Below, piece after piece: positions 44,082 to 53,820 of a stretch of 53,820 nucleotides of DNA; position 1 is the first letter of the stretch, and every line of letters begins with the position of its first letter. The stretch spans positions 1-53,820 of the forward strand of contig CANQVX010000012.1 in assembly GCA_947627355.1 (NCBI GenBank). The letters are read 5' to 3'. The notes beneath the pieces were generated by a model, which was not told the DNA's origin, made no database searches, and saw only the letters and a list, made by a program, of their open reading frames with translations. The stretch comes from an uncultured Bacilli bacterium (GTDB lineage Bacteria; Bacillota_I; Bacilli_A; RFN20; CAG-631). The translations under genes were made by a program, and so were the position numbers.

Positions 44082-44687
44082 ATGAGCCATTATTATAGCT
44101 TTGATGCATCGTTAAAAAGTAAACCAATTCTTTTAGATGTGTACTTTAAAGATACCAAATTGACTTTTAAAAGTGATATCGGTGTTTTTAGTAAAAATGA
44201 AGTTGATTTTGGCTCGTTTACTTTAATAAAGACATTATTAGATTACCCTTTAGCTAACGACTTACTTGATGTTGGTTGTGGCTATGGGGTAATTGGTTTA
44301 AGTTTGGCTTTTTTTAAAAAGTGTAACTATCTTGAAATGATTGATATCAACGAAAGAGCAGTTAAACTTAGCATAGAAAACCAAAAAAGATTATCTATTC
44401 TAAATGCAAACATATACCAAAGTGATGGTTTTATAAAAGTTACTCATTTATTCGATAGAATTGTCATGAATCCGCCAATTAGAGCTGGTAAAAAAGTGAT
44501 TTATCAAATGTTTGAGGATGCTTTTTTACATCTAAAAGTTAATGGCGATTTATGGATAGTTATTAAAAAAGATTTAGGAGCACTAAGTGCTCAAAAAAAA
44601 CTGCTTGAAGTGTTTAATAACTGTGAGTTAGTTAATAAAAAAAAGGGTTATTGGATACTTAAAGCAACCAAACTAGAAAATAACTAA
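44082..44687 (+). CDS. Class I methyltransferase, RsmC-like (YbxB position)
   Basis: The 201-residue protein has the SAM-binding motif LLDVGCGYGVIGLSLAF and the NPP motif (RIVMNPPIRAGK) of N-methyltransferases on exocyclic amino groups. It resembles the catalytic half of RsmC, which makes m2G1207 in 16S rRNA. The same gene (ybxB) lies between rplL and rpoB in Bacillus. The RNA target is inferred. Confidence 0.9.
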   Translation: MSHYYSFDASLKSKPILLDVYFKDTKLTFKSDIGVFSKNEVDFGSFTLIKTLLDYPLANDLLDVGCGYGVIGLSLAFFKKCNYLEMIDINERAVKLSIENQKRLSILNANIYQSDGFIKVTHLFDRIVMNPPIRAGKKVIYQMFEDAFLHLKVNGDLWIVIKKDLGALSAQKKLLEVFNNCELVNKKKGYWILKATKLENN

Positions 44688-44721
44688 TTAATCATATAAA
44701 AAAATAAGGGGTGACACATTA

Positions 44722-47700
44722 GTGATTAAAACAACTTTTGAAAAACAAAAGTACTCTAAAAATAGAGTAAATTACTCAAAAATCAGTGGTTCATTAGCCC
44801 TTCCAAATTTGATTGAAATTCAAACTGGATCCTTTGATTGGTTTGTAAAAGAAGGCATTGAAGAAGTATTTAATGATATCTTTCCTATTAAAAATACTAA
44901 AGAAGATTTAATATTAGAATTTATTTCATGCCGTTTTGAAGAACCAAAATTTAATGTAGTGGATTGTAAGAGTCGTGACTTAACGTATTCTCGTCCATTA
45001 AGAGCAACTTTAAGACTTACTAATTTAGTAACTGGTGAAGCAAAAACAACCGAAGTTTACATGGGCGATTTTCCTATGATGACTGATATTGGTACTTTTA
45101 TTATCAATGGTGCCGAAAGAGTTATCGTATCGCAACTTGTAAGATCGCCAGGTGCTTACTTTAAAAAAGTAATGGATACTAAAAATGGTAAATTACTTTA
45201 TGGTGGCGATTTAATTCCAGCAAGAGGTACTTGGCTAGAATTTGAAAGTGATATCAAAGATCAAATTCAAGTACGTGTTGACCGTACTCGTAAAATGCCT
45301 GCTACTGTCTTACTTAGAGCTATTGGTTTACCTACTAATGAAGATATCATGGAATTATTTGGTGATAACCCATTACTAGTTAACACTTTTGAAAAAGATA
45401 AAGATGCTAGTATCCGTGAAGCATTAGTAGAAATTCATGCTAAGTTAAGACCTGGTGAACCAGCAACCGAAGAAGGTCCTAAAAACTTATTATTCCAAAA
45501 ATTCTTTGATAAGAGAAGATATGATCTTGGCATGGCTGGTAGATTTAAACTTACTAGCAAATTAAGTGTCTACAATCGTATTTTAGATTGTTATCTAGCA
45601 GAAGACTTAGTTGATGTTAACGGCGAAGTCATCTATAAAAAAGGCACTCATATGGATAAAGAACATGTTAAACATATCATGGAAATCCAATTATTTGAAA
45701 AAGGTGCTCACACTTATCAAGTAAAAGTTAATAAGTTCTTTGGTGAACCTGATAAAGTTAACATCGTTAGTGTTTATCCAGATGAAACTAAATCTAAAGT
45801 TGTTAAAATTATGGGTACTGATTTGAATCTTAAAAATAAACACATTACGGTTCCTGATATCTATGCAACATTCTCATATTTATTAAACTTATCAGAAAAT
45901 ATTGGTGATGTTGATGATATCGACCATCTTGGTAATCGTCGTATCAGAGCCGTTGGTGAATTATTACAAAATCAATTTAGAATTGGTTTATCAAGAATGG
46001 AACGTTCAGTTCGTGAAAAGATGTCTGTTTCCGAAATTGAAACCATTACCCCAACTAATTTAATTAATATCCGTCCTTTAACTGCTGCTATTAAAGAATT
46101 CTTTTCATCTAGCCAATTGTCACAATTTATGGACCAAACTAACCCTATTGCTGAACTAACTAACAAACGTCGTTTATCAGCTTTAGGTCCTGGTGGTATT
46201 AGTCGTGATAGAGCAAGTTTTGAAGTCCGTGATGTTCACTATTCACATTATGGTCGTATTTGTCCTATTGAAACACCAGAAGGTCCTAACATTGGTCTTA
46301 TCAATAACTTAGCAAGTTATGCTAAGATTAACCAATATGGCTTTATTGAAACTCCATTTAGAAAAGTAGTTAAAGAAAATGGTAAATATTATGTTAAAGA
46401 TGAACAATGTGATTACTTATCTGCTGATGAAGAAAAAGAATTTGTAATCGGTCAAGCTAACATTAAACTTGGAAAAGATGGCGAAATCTTAGAAGATAAA
46501 GTGATTGCTCGTTTTCGTGGTGAAGATATTATGGCTAATAAGGAAAATGTTGATTATATCGACGTTTCACCAAAACAAATTATTTCTATTCCTACAGCCC
46601 TAATTCCATTTATCGAAAACGATGATGCTAACCGTGCTATGATGGGTGCTAACATGCAACGTCAAGCAATTCCACTACTAAGACCTAGTGCTCCTATCGT
46701 TGGTACTGGTATTGAATATATTAGTGCTCATGACTCAGGAGTTGCTGTTGTATGTAAAAATCCAGGAACTGTAAGTTATGTGGATTCAAGAAAAATCGTA
46801 GTTGAAGAAGATGAAGGTCCTCGTACTTATAATTTATATAAATTTGCTCGTTCTAACTCTGGTACTTGTTTCAACCAAAATCCAATTGTAAAAGTTGGTG
46901 ATAAAGTTGAAACTGGTGATATTTTAGCTGATGGTCCTAGTATGGATCATGGCGAACTAGCTCTAGGTCAAAATGTAGTTGTTGCCTTTATGACATGGCA
47001 TGGCTATAACTATGAAGATGCTGTTATCATGTCACAAAGATTAGTTAAAGATGATGTATATACTTCTATTCATATAGAAGATTATGATACTGAATGTCGT
47101 GAAACTAAACTAGGTCCTGAAGAAATCACTCGAGATGTTCCAAACGTAAGTGAAGAAGCTAAAGCAAATCTAGATGCTTTAGGTATCGTTATTCCTGGTA
47201 GTGAAGTTAAAGAAGGCGACATTCTAGTAGGTAAGATTACCCCTAAAGGTCAAACCGAACCTACTCCTGAAGAAAAATTATTGATGTCTATCTTTGGTGA
47301 TCGCACTAAAGAAGGAAAAGATAATTCTTTAAGAGTTCCTCATGGTGGGGATGGTATTGTTGTTGGTGTTAAAATCTTTAGTAGAAAGAATAACAATACT
47401 GATATGACCTTAGCTCCTGGTGTTAATGCTGTAGTTCGTGTCTATATCGCTCAAAAAAGAAAGATTTCTGAAGGTGATAAGATGGCCGGACGTCATGGTA
47501 ACAAAGGGGTTATTTCCCGCATTATGCCAGAAGAAGATATGCCATTTTTACCAGATGGCACACCTGTTGATATCATGTTAAATCCACTAGGTGTTCCTAG
47601 CCGTATGAATATTGGTCAAGTTCTTGAACTTCACCTTGGTATGGCTGCTAAAATTTTAGGCATGAAAGTTGCTACTCCTTCATTTGATGGTATTTCTAAT

Positions 47701-48318
47701 GAAGAATTACTTGATTTGATGGATAAAGCTGGCATGTCTCGTGATGGAAAGATCACTCTAGTTGATGGTAAAACTGGTGAAAAATATGATGAAAAAGTAG
47801 CTGTTGGTGTTATGTATATGATTAAGTTATCACACATGGTTGATGATAAATTACATGCTCGTGCTACTGGTCCATATTCTTTAGTTACACAACAACCACT
47901 TGGTGGTAAAGCCCAAAACGGTGGTCAAAGATTTGGGGAAATGGAAGTTTGGGCTCTTGAAGCTTATGGCGCAGCTCATACTTTACAAGAAATCCTTACT
48001 ATCAAATCTGATGATGTTGTTGGTCGTGTTAAGGCTTATGAAGCAATCCTTAAAGGAAAAGAAATTCCTAACCCTGGAATTCCTGAATCATTTAGAGTTT
48101 TACAAAAAGAATTACAAGCTTTGGCTATTGATGTAAATCTATATGATGATGAAGGTAACTTAATGGATACAAGAGACATTATGAAAGAAGCTCAAGCCAG
48201 AGATTCCTATAATAATGAAAAAGATCAAGTTGTTGAAGTTCAAGATACGGCTGAAGAATTAGAAGCCGCTGGTTTAAGTATCAGCGATGGTAATTATGAT
48301 AATGGAGGTGACTATTAA
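44722..48318 (+). CDS. rpoB: RNA polymerase beta subunit
   Basis: The 1198-residue subunit includes the fork and rifampicin region ([31 protein letters not shown]), the [14 protein letters not shown] block, [11 protein letters not shown], the Lys-containing [18 protein letters not shown] and the C-terminal [31 protein letters not shown] clamp. Position 481 is Asn where E. coli has His526, a rifampicin-resistant state. GTG 44722 follows GGGGTGA. The stop overlaps rpoC by one base. Confidence 0.98.
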   Translation: MIKTTFEKQKYSKNRVNYSKISGSLALPNLIEIQTGSFDWFVKEGIEEVFNDIFPIKNTKEDLILEFISCRFEEPKFNVVDCKSRDLTYSRPLRATLRLTNLVTGEAKTTEVYMGDFPMMTDIGTFIINGAERVIVSQLVRSPGAYFKKVMDTKNGKLLYGGDLIPARGTWLEFESDIKDQIQVRVDRTRKMPATVLLRAIGLPTNEDIMELFGDNPLLVNTFEKDKDASIREALVEIHAKLRPGEPATEEGPKNLLFQKFFDKRRYDLGMAGRFKLTSKLSVYNRILDCYLAEDLVDVNGEVIYKKGTHMDKEHVKHIMEIQLFEKGAHTYQVKVNKFFGEPDKVNIVSVYPDETKSKVVKIMGTDLNLKNKHITVPDIYATFSYLLNLSENIGDVDDIDHLGNRRIRAVGELLQNQFRIGLSRMERSVREKMSVSEIETITPTNLINIRPLTAAIKEFFSSSQLSQFMDQTNPIAELTNKRRLSALGPGGISRDRASFEVRDVHYSHYGRICPIETPEGPNIGLINNLASYAKINQYGFIETPFRKVVKENGKYYVKDEQCDYLSADEEKEFVIGQANIKLGKDGEILEDKVIARFRGEDIMANKENVDYIDVSPKQIISIPTALIPFIENDDANRAMMGANMQRQAIPLLRPSAPIVGTGIEYISAHDSGVAVVCKNPGTVSYVDSRKIVVEEDEGPRTYNLYKFARSNSGTCFNQNPIVKVGDKVETGDILADGPSMDHGELALGQNVVVAFMTWHGYNYEDAVIMSQRLVKDDVYTSIHIEDYDTECRETKLGPEEITRDVPNVSEEAKANLDALGIVIPGSEVKEGDILVGKITPKGQTEPTPEEKLLMSIFGDRTKEGKDNSLRVPHGGDGIVVGVKIFSRKNNNTDMTLAPGVNAVVRVYIAQKRKISEGDKMAGRHGNKGVISRIMPEEDMPFLPDGTPVDIMLNPLGVPSRMNIGQVLELHLGMAAKILGMKVATPSFDGISNEELLDLMDKAGMSRDGKITLVDGKTGEKYDEKVAVGVMYMIKLSHMVDDKLHARATGPYSLVTQQPLGGKAQNGGQRFGEMEVWALEAYGAAHTLQEILTIKSDDVVGRVKAYEAILKGKEIPNPGIPESFRVLQKELQALAIDVNLYDDEGNLMDTRDIMKEAQARDSYNNEKDQVVEVQDTAEELEAAGLSISDGNYDNGGDY

Positions 48319-51300
48319 TGGCAATTGATATTAATAAACTTTCCGCTATTCAAATTGGTTTAGCTTCGCCAGAAAAGATTCTAGAATGGTCATATGGTGA
48401 AGTACTTAAACCTGAAACCATTAACTATCGTTCACAAAAGCCTGAATTAGATGGTCTATTTTGTGAAAGAATTTTTGGTCCTTCTAAGGATTACGAATGT
48501 CATTGTGGTAAATACAAAAAGATTCGTTTCCAAGGTATCAAATGTGAAAAATGTGGGGTTGAAGTTACAACTAAGGCTGTTCGTAGAGAAAGAATGGGCC
48601 ATATAACTCTTGCTAGCCCAGTTGCTCATATTTGGTATTTAAGAGGCACTCCTAGTAGAATTGCTTTGATTCTTGATATTTCAGCAAAACAATTAGAAGA
48701 TGTCGTTTATTTCGTATCTAGAATTGTACTAGATCCAGGTACTACTCGTTTATTACATAAAGGTGAAGTACTAGCTGAAAAAGATGCTCGTGTTAAATTC
48801 GTTGCTGTTGTTAAAGAAATTATTTCTAAGTTTTCTAGTGATGATGCTGAATATATGTATGGTGAAGATATCATCAATCAACTAGAAAATAGTAAAGAAT
48901 TTGATTTCTATAAGTATGCTGCTTTCATTAAAAAGCATACTAAAGCTGAATTTGGTATCGGTGCTGAAGCTATTAAGACTTTACTTGAACAAGTAGACTT
49001 AGATAAAGTCTTAGAAGATATCAAAAATGAATTAAAAGAAACTCAATCACAAAAAGCAAAAAGACAAAAATTACTAAAGAGATTAGATGTTGTTGAATCA
49101 TTTAGAAAATCTAATAACCGTCCTGAATGGATGATTTTAAGTGTTGTTCCTGTTATTCCACCTGATTTAAGACCGATGTTACAACTAGATGGTGGAAGAT
49201 TTGCTACTAGTGATTTAAATGATTTATATCGTCGAGTTATCACTCGTAACTTAAGACTTAAAAGACTTAAAGATATAAACGCTCCTAGCGTTATTCTAAT
49301 TAACGAAAAGAGAATGTTACAAGAAGCAGTTGATGCTTTGATTGATAATGGTAGAAGAGGTAAGGCTGTTATTGGTGCTGGTGGTAGAGCTCTTAAATCA
49401 TTATCAAATACCTTAAAAGGTAAACAAGGTCGTTTCCGTCAAAACTTACTTGGTAAACGTGTTGACTATTCTGGTCGTTCAGTTATCGTTGTTGGTCCTG
49501 ATTTAAAGATGTATCAATGTGGTATTCCTCGTGAAATGGCAGTTCAATTATTTAAGCCTTTCATTGCTGCTAAGATGATGGAAACCGAAGCGGCAACTAG
49601 CCATAAACAAGCTGAAAAGATGATTGATCGTCAAGAAGAAAAAGTCTGGGATGCTTTAGATGCTATTATTAAAGATCACCCAGTATTATTAAACCGTGCT
49701 CCAACTCTTCATAGACTTGGTATTCAAGCTTTTGAAGTTAAGTTAGTTGATGGAAGAGCAATTAGACTTCATCCTCTTGTATGTCCAGCATTTAATGCCG
49801 ACTTTGATGGTGACCAAATGGCTGTTCACGTACCACTATCAAAAGAAGCTATTAAAGAAGCTCGTGAATTGATGATTGGTTCTAAAAACATTTTAGGTCC
49901 TAAAGACGGTAAACCTATCGTTACTCCAGGACATGATATGGTTTTAGGTAACTATTACATCACTCTTGAATGGACTAAACAAGACTTCTATGATAGAGCT
50001 AAAAGATATCGTGAAGATGGCGATGAAATCAATGCTGAAAAATATGAATTATATGGTGATTGTGAAGGTAAAATCTTTGCCACTCCTGAAGAAGCCATCA
50101 TGGCTTATCAAACTGGCAATGTTCATTTACAAACAAGAATCGCTATTATTGCTGGTTCATTAGATAAAGAATGTTTCACTAATGAACAAAAGAATCAATA
50201 TTTAATCACTACTGTTGGAAAGATTATTTTCAATAGTATTTATCCAAAGACTTTAGCTTATTTAAATAATCCTAAAGATGGCTTTGATAGTACTCCTGAT
50301 AAATATTTCGTTCCTCGTGGTGGTAATGTAAAAGAAACAATTGCAACAAGAGAAATAAATCCACCATTCAAAAAAGGTGATTTAGGTAAAATTATTGATT
50401 ATGTCTTCAAACATTACGGAACTGAAGAAACATCTATCATGCTAGATAAGATGAAAGATCAAGGATTTAAGTTTGCTACAGTTTCAGGTGTTACTGTATC
50501 AATTGATGATATTAAAGTTGCTGAAGGTAAATATGATATCATTCATGATGGTGATGCTCAAGTAGAACAAATCGTTAAATTCTATAACAAAGGTTTACTT
50601 ACTGATGATGAAAGACATAACAAAGTTGTAAAAGTATGGGAAAACGTTAAAGCTAAGGTTGAAGCCTTACTTGCTGAACAATTAAGAAAGAATAATCGTA
50701 ACCCATTCTTTATGATGTCTGATTCTGGTGCTAGAGGTAATGCAAGTAACTTTACTCAACTTGCTGGTATGCGTGGTTTGATGTCAAAACCATACAAACC
50801 TTCATCTCGTGATGCTCATAAAGATATCATTAAGAAGTTATCACAAACTGGTGGTAAGTTAACATCAGCTGAAATCTCTCAATTGAATCAAATGTCAGTA
50901 TCAACTGAAAGAGCTATCGAACTTCCTATTAAATCATCATTTAGAGAAGGTCTTACTGTATCTGAATATTTCATTTCTACCCATGGTGCTAGAAAGACCA
51001 TGTCAGATACTGCTTTAAAGACTGCTGAATCTGGTTATTTAACTAGACGTTTAGTCGATGTTGCTCATGATGTTATCGTTCGTGAAGATGATTGTCATAC
51101 TGATATTGGTTTTGAAGTAGAAGAAATTAGAGATACTAAAAACGATTCAGTTGTTGTTCCATTTAAAGATCGACTTGTTGGTCGTTATCCTTTAAAGAAC
51201 ATTTATCATCCAGTTACAAGAGAACTAATTATTGATAAAGATAGTCTAATAACATCCGAAATTGCCGACAAAATCATCGATGCTGGCTATACTAAGATTA

Positions 51301-52283
51301 GCATTCGTTCACTATTTGGTTGTAAGACTCATAATGGTGTTTGTCGTAAATGTTATGGACTTAACTTAGCTACTGGTAAAGAAGTAGAAATTGGTGAAGC
51401 TATTGGTACAATGGCAGCTCAATCAATTGGTGAACCTGGTACTCAATTAACCATGCGTACTTTCCATACCGGTGGTGTTACTGGTAATTCTGATATCACT
51501 CAAGGTCTTCCTAGAGTTCAAGAATTGTTTGAAACAAGACCTCCTAGAGGTGAAGCAATTATTTCAAAAATTGCCGGAGTTGTCGACAGTATTGAAACTA
51601 AAGACTATAAAGATGGTGACCGTCAAATCGTTATCATCAAGAATAAATTAGACAAAGAAGAATATCAAATTCCATTTGGTTCAAGAATTAGAGTTAAAGT
51701 TGGCGATAAAGTTAAAAATGGTCAAAAGATCACTGAAGGACCTATCAATCCTAAAGAATTACTTGAAGTTGCTGACTGTGTCGAAGTTCAAAAATATATC
51801 TTAAAAGAAGTTCAAAAAGTATATCGTTTGAATGGTATTCCTATTGGTGATAAGCATATCGAAGTTATGATTCGTCAAATGTTACGTAAGCTTATTATTC
51901 TAGATGGTGGTGACACTGATTTACTTCCAGGTAGTAAGATTGATGTTAGTGAATTTACTCGAATCAACCGAGAAACTTTAATCAAACGTGGTCGTCCAGC
52001 AGTGGCAAAACAAATCATTTTAAGTATCACCAAAGCTTCTCTTGAAACTGAATCATTCTTATCAGCAGCTTCATTCCAAGAAACGACTAGAGTTTTAACT
52101 GATGCAGCTGTTAAAGGTAAGGTTGACCATCTAACAGGTCTTAAAGAAAATGTCATTGTTGGTAAACTTATTCCTTGTGTTCATACTTCAAAAGATGACA
52201 AAATCGTTGAAGATGAAAAAGAAATAACTGATTTAGACATTGATTCATATGAACCTGATCCTAGATATGAAGAATTAACCTAA
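48318..52283 (+). CDS. rpoC: RNA polymerase beta' subunit
   Basis: The 1321-residue subunit has the N-terminal zinc ribbon ([25 protein letters not shown]), the switch and lid regions ([42 protein letters not shown]), the catalytic [15 protein letters not shown] with Asp495, 497 and 499, the trigger loop region and a second zinc site ([13 protein letters not shown]). It has no large insertion in the trigger loop. GGAGGTG in the end of rpoB and a TAATG overlap support coupled translation. Confidence 0.98.
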   Translation: MAIDINKLSAIQIGLASPEKILEWSYGEVLKPETINYRSQKPELDGLFCERIFGPSKDYECHCGKYKKIRFQGIKCEKCGVEVTTKAVRRERMGHITLASPVAHIWYLRGTPSRIALILDISAKQLEDVVYFVSRIVLDPGTTRLLHKGEVLAEKDARVKFVAVVKEIISKFSSDDAEYMYGEDIINQLENSKEFDFYKYAAFIKKHTKAEFGIGAEAIKTLLEQVDLDKVLEDIKNELKETQSQKAKRQKLLKRLDVVESFRKSNNRPEWMILSVVPVIPPDLRPMLQLDGGRFATSDLNDLYRRVITRNLRLKRLKDINAPSVILINEKRMLQEAVDALIDNGRRGKAVIGAGGRALKSLSNTLKGKQGRFRQNLLGKRVDYSGRSVIVVGPDLKMYQCGIPREMAVQLFKPFIAAKMMETEAATSHKQAEKMIDRQEEKVWDALDAIIKDHPVLLNRAPTLHRLGIQAFEVKLVDGRAIRLHPLVCPAFNADFDGDQMAVHVPLSKEAIKEARELMIGSKNILGPKDGKPIVTPGHDMVLGNYYITLEWTKQDFYDRAKRYREDGDEINAEKYELYGDCEGKIFATPEEAIMAYQTGNVHLQTRIAIIAGSLDKECFTNEQKNQYLITTVGKIIFNSIYPKTLAYLNNPKDGFDSTPDKYFVPRGGNVKETIATREINPPFKKGDLGKIIDYVFKHYGTEETSIMLDKMKDQGFKFATVSGVTVSIDDIKVAEGKYDIIHDGDAQVEQIVKFYNKGLLTDDERHNKVVKVWENVKAKVEALLAEQLRKNNRNPFFMMSDSGARGNASNFTQLAGMRGLMSKPYKPSSRDAHKDIIKKLSQTGGKLTSAEISQLNQMSVSTERAIELPIKSSFREGLTVSEYFISTHGARKTMSDTALKTAESGYLTRRLVDVAHDVIVREDDCHTDIGFEVEEIRDTKNDSVVVPFKDRLVGRYPLKNIYHPVTRELIIDKDSLITSEIADKIIDAGYTKISIRSLFGCKTHNGVCRKCYGLNLATGKEVEIGEAIGTMAAQSIGEPGTQLTMRTFHTGGVTGNSDITQGLPRVQELFETRPPRGEAIISKIAGVVDSIETKDYKDGDRQIVIIKNKLDKEEYQIPFGSRIRVKVGDKVKNGQKITEGPINPKELLEVADCVEVQKYILKEVQKVYRLNGIPIGDKHIEVMIRQMLRKLIILDGGDTDLLPGSKIDVSEFTRINRETLIKRGRPAVAKQIILSITKASLETESFLSAASFQETTRVLTDAAVKGKVDHLTGLKENVIVGKLIPCVHTSKDDKIVEDEKEITDLDIDSYEPDPRYEELT

Positions 52284-52296
52284 ATTTTAGATATCT

Positions 52297-52324
52297 AAAA
52301 GTGGCTCCTAGTGGGCCACTTTTT
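52297..52324 (+). terminator. Terminator of rpoBC
   Basis: AAAAGTGGCTC (52297-52307) pairs with GGGCCACTTTT (52313-52323), two wobble pairs next to a 5-base loop, followed by T residues. Confidence 0.92.
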
Positions 52325-52397
52325 AATATTTAAATATATTAAAAAATGATTAAATTATTAGGCTTAATAAAAAATGTAACCGCTACCATTTTTTACC

Positions 52398-52426
52398 TTG
52401 CAATTTAATAATACTTGTATTATAAT
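52398..52426 (+). promoter_or_regulatory. Promoter of the terminal lipoprotein gene
   Basis: TTGCAA (52398-52403) and TATAAT (52421-52426) are 17 bases apart. The leader begins with a small hairpin, AGGCAT/ATGCCT (52439-52444 with 52449-52454), without a T tract, which may protect the 5' end of the mRNA. Confidence 0.78.
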
Positions 52427-52481
52427 CGAAATAGAAAAAGGCATTTTTATGCCTCAAAATAAAGAAAGGGGAAAATTTTAT

Positions 52482-53820
52482 ATGAATTCTAAAAAGTTGT
52501 TTAAAACACTTTTATGGAGTTTAGCTGGCCTAACATTGGTACTTTCAGGCTGTACGAAGAATAAAAAACCTTCATCACCTAGTACCAATAATTCAACTTC
52601 TAGTTCAATTAGTAGTCCCGATGGCAGTTCAAGCAGCAGTTCTGATGTCGAAGACGCTACTAAGCTAGTTATTGAAAATTTGGCCTACAACTACGATGGT
52701 TATTCTAGTCTCGTAAGTGTCTGGACAGACAAATACGTAAATAGTACCATCGCACCTGAAACTGCTAATGTTTCTAATAAAGCAGATGGCAGACGTGATG
52801 TTCCATACGATGAATGTCTATCAAAATATCGTTGGATTTTTGCGGTTGATGCTAATGGTTATATCGTTTATGCATCATTTGGTACAAAAGCTGGTTATGG
52901 ATCTCCTAATGATGATTTCTATCGTCGTGAAGATGCATGGAATAAAGATTCTACTACAGAAGAAAAAAGAAATACTACATTCCCTGTATTTAGAATTGCT
53001 GATGATTGGGAACCATGGCCTGCAGCAAATGCTGACCATTGGGATTTTGTAATTCCTGAAGGCGGCTTTACTGTTTCTTCTTATTTAGGTATTGCTGATT
53101 TTGTTAACCTTTATAACTTTATAACAGGTGATAACAAAGTTTCTAGTCAATTAGATGGTGAAGCTGGTCAAGCTGCAATTGTTGCACATGCAGCTGGCTC
53201 ACTCGATAATATCTATTTATATCTAGATGAAGATAGAAATTTAGTTGCTGAAAAATTAGATAATCGTACTGGCGATGAAGAAGCTTATCTATTTAAAGAA
53301 GATGGACCTTCAATTTCATTTGATAAGATTAGCGACGTTCTAGCTGGAAATCAAAATGAAGAAAAGACCATTCATGGTTATGTTGTTTCAACATTTGATA
53401 ACGCATTTATTATTGATGACTCTTCTGCTGCAAGTAATGCGTCATCACCTATTTATGTTTATGATGAAACTGGTACATTAATTCCAAAGTTGGAAGATGC
53501 TAAAAACTATCCTGTTGCTGCAAGTAATACTGTATCAGTTACCGGTAAATATCAAAAAGTAAATGAAAAGAATATTTTCGTTCCTACTAAAATAGAAGTT
53601 CTTTCTCCTTATTGGGCATGTAAAGAACCATCTTCATTTGAAGTATTAGATTATGATACACAATGGGTTAAAGAAAACCAAAACAGAAAATTCTCTGTTA
53701 AAGGTGTTACTGTAAAATCTATTGATGCTAATGATCCTAATAAAGTTACATTTGAAGATGCTAATCATAAAGAATTCGTTGGCGTTAATCTTTTCTACAA
53801 GGATCCTTTCCAAGTTGGCC
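52482..53820 (+). CDS. Large surface lipoprotein, partial (runs off the window)
   Basis: The frame is open from ATG 52482 to the end, 446 codons so far. The lipoprotein signal ends LSGC with Cys24. A low-complexity Ser/Asn linker follows (about residues 32-60), typical of lipid-anchored surface proteins. The next 220 residues are soluble and unrecognised (Trp/Asp-rich DDWEPWPAANADHW around 173-187). The region from about residue 295 (TIHGYVVSTFDNAFIIDDSS to KYQKVNEKNIFVPTKIEVLS) looks like an OB-fold repeat seen in secreted nucleases and similar proteins, by pattern only. GAAAGGGGA precedes the ATG. Confidence 0.88.
   Translation, partial: MNSKKLFKTLLWSLAGLTLVLSGCTKNKKPSSPSTNNSTSSSISSPDGSSSSSSDVEDATKLVIENLAYNYDGYSSLVSVWTDKYVNSTIAPETANVSNKADGRRDVPYDECLSKYRWIFAVDANGYIVYASFGTKAGYGSPNDDFYRREDAWNKDSTTEEKRNTTFPVFRIADDWEPWPAANADHWDFVIPEGGFTVSSYLGIADFVNLYNFITGDNKVSSQLDGEAGQAAIVAHAAGSLDNIYLYLDEDRNLVAEKLDNRTGDEEAYLFKEDGPSISFDKISDVLAGNQNEEKTIHGYVVSTFDNAFIIDDSSAASNASSPIYVYDETGTLIPKLEDAKNYPVAASNTVSVTGKYQKVNEKNIFVPTKIEVLSPYWACKEPSSFEVLDYDTQWVKENQNRKFSVKGVTVKSIDANDPNKVTFEDANHKEFVGVNLFYKDPFQVG

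Overview
The window is AT-rich and densely coding, with strong AGGAGG-type ribosome binding sites. It reads as the chromosome of a low-GC Gram-positive bacterium close to the Erysipelotrichia/Mollicutes side of the Bacillota. TGG encodes Trp and TGA is used as a stop (for example at adk and ecfA1), so this is the standard code, not the mycoplasma code. Three Mollicutes-like traits appear inside that standard-code background: the L30 gene is missing from its usual place, the rifampicin pocket of RpoB carries Asn at the position of E. coli His526, and several ribosomal proteins have Lys-rich N-terminal tails. A trimeric [FeFe] hydrogenase and fermentative sugar genes point to an anaerobe. The species cannot be named from the sequence.

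Layout. 1-14928 is one long S10-spc-alpha cluster (rpsJ to rplQ, with secY, adk, map, infA, rpmJ and rpoA), preceded by a structured leader and closed by a strong terminator. 15059-17787 is a complete DpnII-type (GATC) restriction-modification cassette whose first methylase is fused to an XRE-type helix-turn-helix. It sits between rplQ and the ecfA1-ecfA2-ecfT-truA operon, which commonly follow rplQ directly. 21120-24821 holds a PHP phosphoesterase, prfA-prmC, two small uncharacterised genes and clpP. 24994-28077 holds gap and a single-frame pgk-tpiA fusion, so three consecutive glycolytic activities are encoded in two genes. 28145-33366 is accessory: an SGNH-hydrolase lipoprotein, a LacI-family regulator divergent from malQ, and a MATE efflux pump behind a terminator-type attenuator. 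33448-37588 is hydC-hydB-hydA. 37834-48315 follows the Bacillus order cysS, rlmB, sigma factor, rpmG, secE, nusG, rplK, rplA, rplJ, rplL, 16S methyltransferase-like gene, rpoB, rpoC, but without mrnC and yacP. The window ends inside a large Ser-rich lipoprotein gene.

How it works together. Most of the window is the core gene-expression machinery, with leader RNAs before rpsJ, rplK and rplJ that suggest feedback control at each block. gap and pgk-tpiA, malQ with its LacI regulator, and NADH-linked hydrogenase fit a sugar fermenter that disposes of electrons as hydrogen. A recurring extended -10 element (TGTTATAAT) marks several promoters. I found no tRNA, rRNA, CRISPR array or insertion sequence. 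The most unusual items are the bistable leader before rpsJ, the HTH-Dam fusion with its tight promoter, the MATE attenuator with a possible six-codon leader peptide, the pgk-tpiA fusion, and a 40-codon membrane peptide whose stop codon interlocks with that of clpP.
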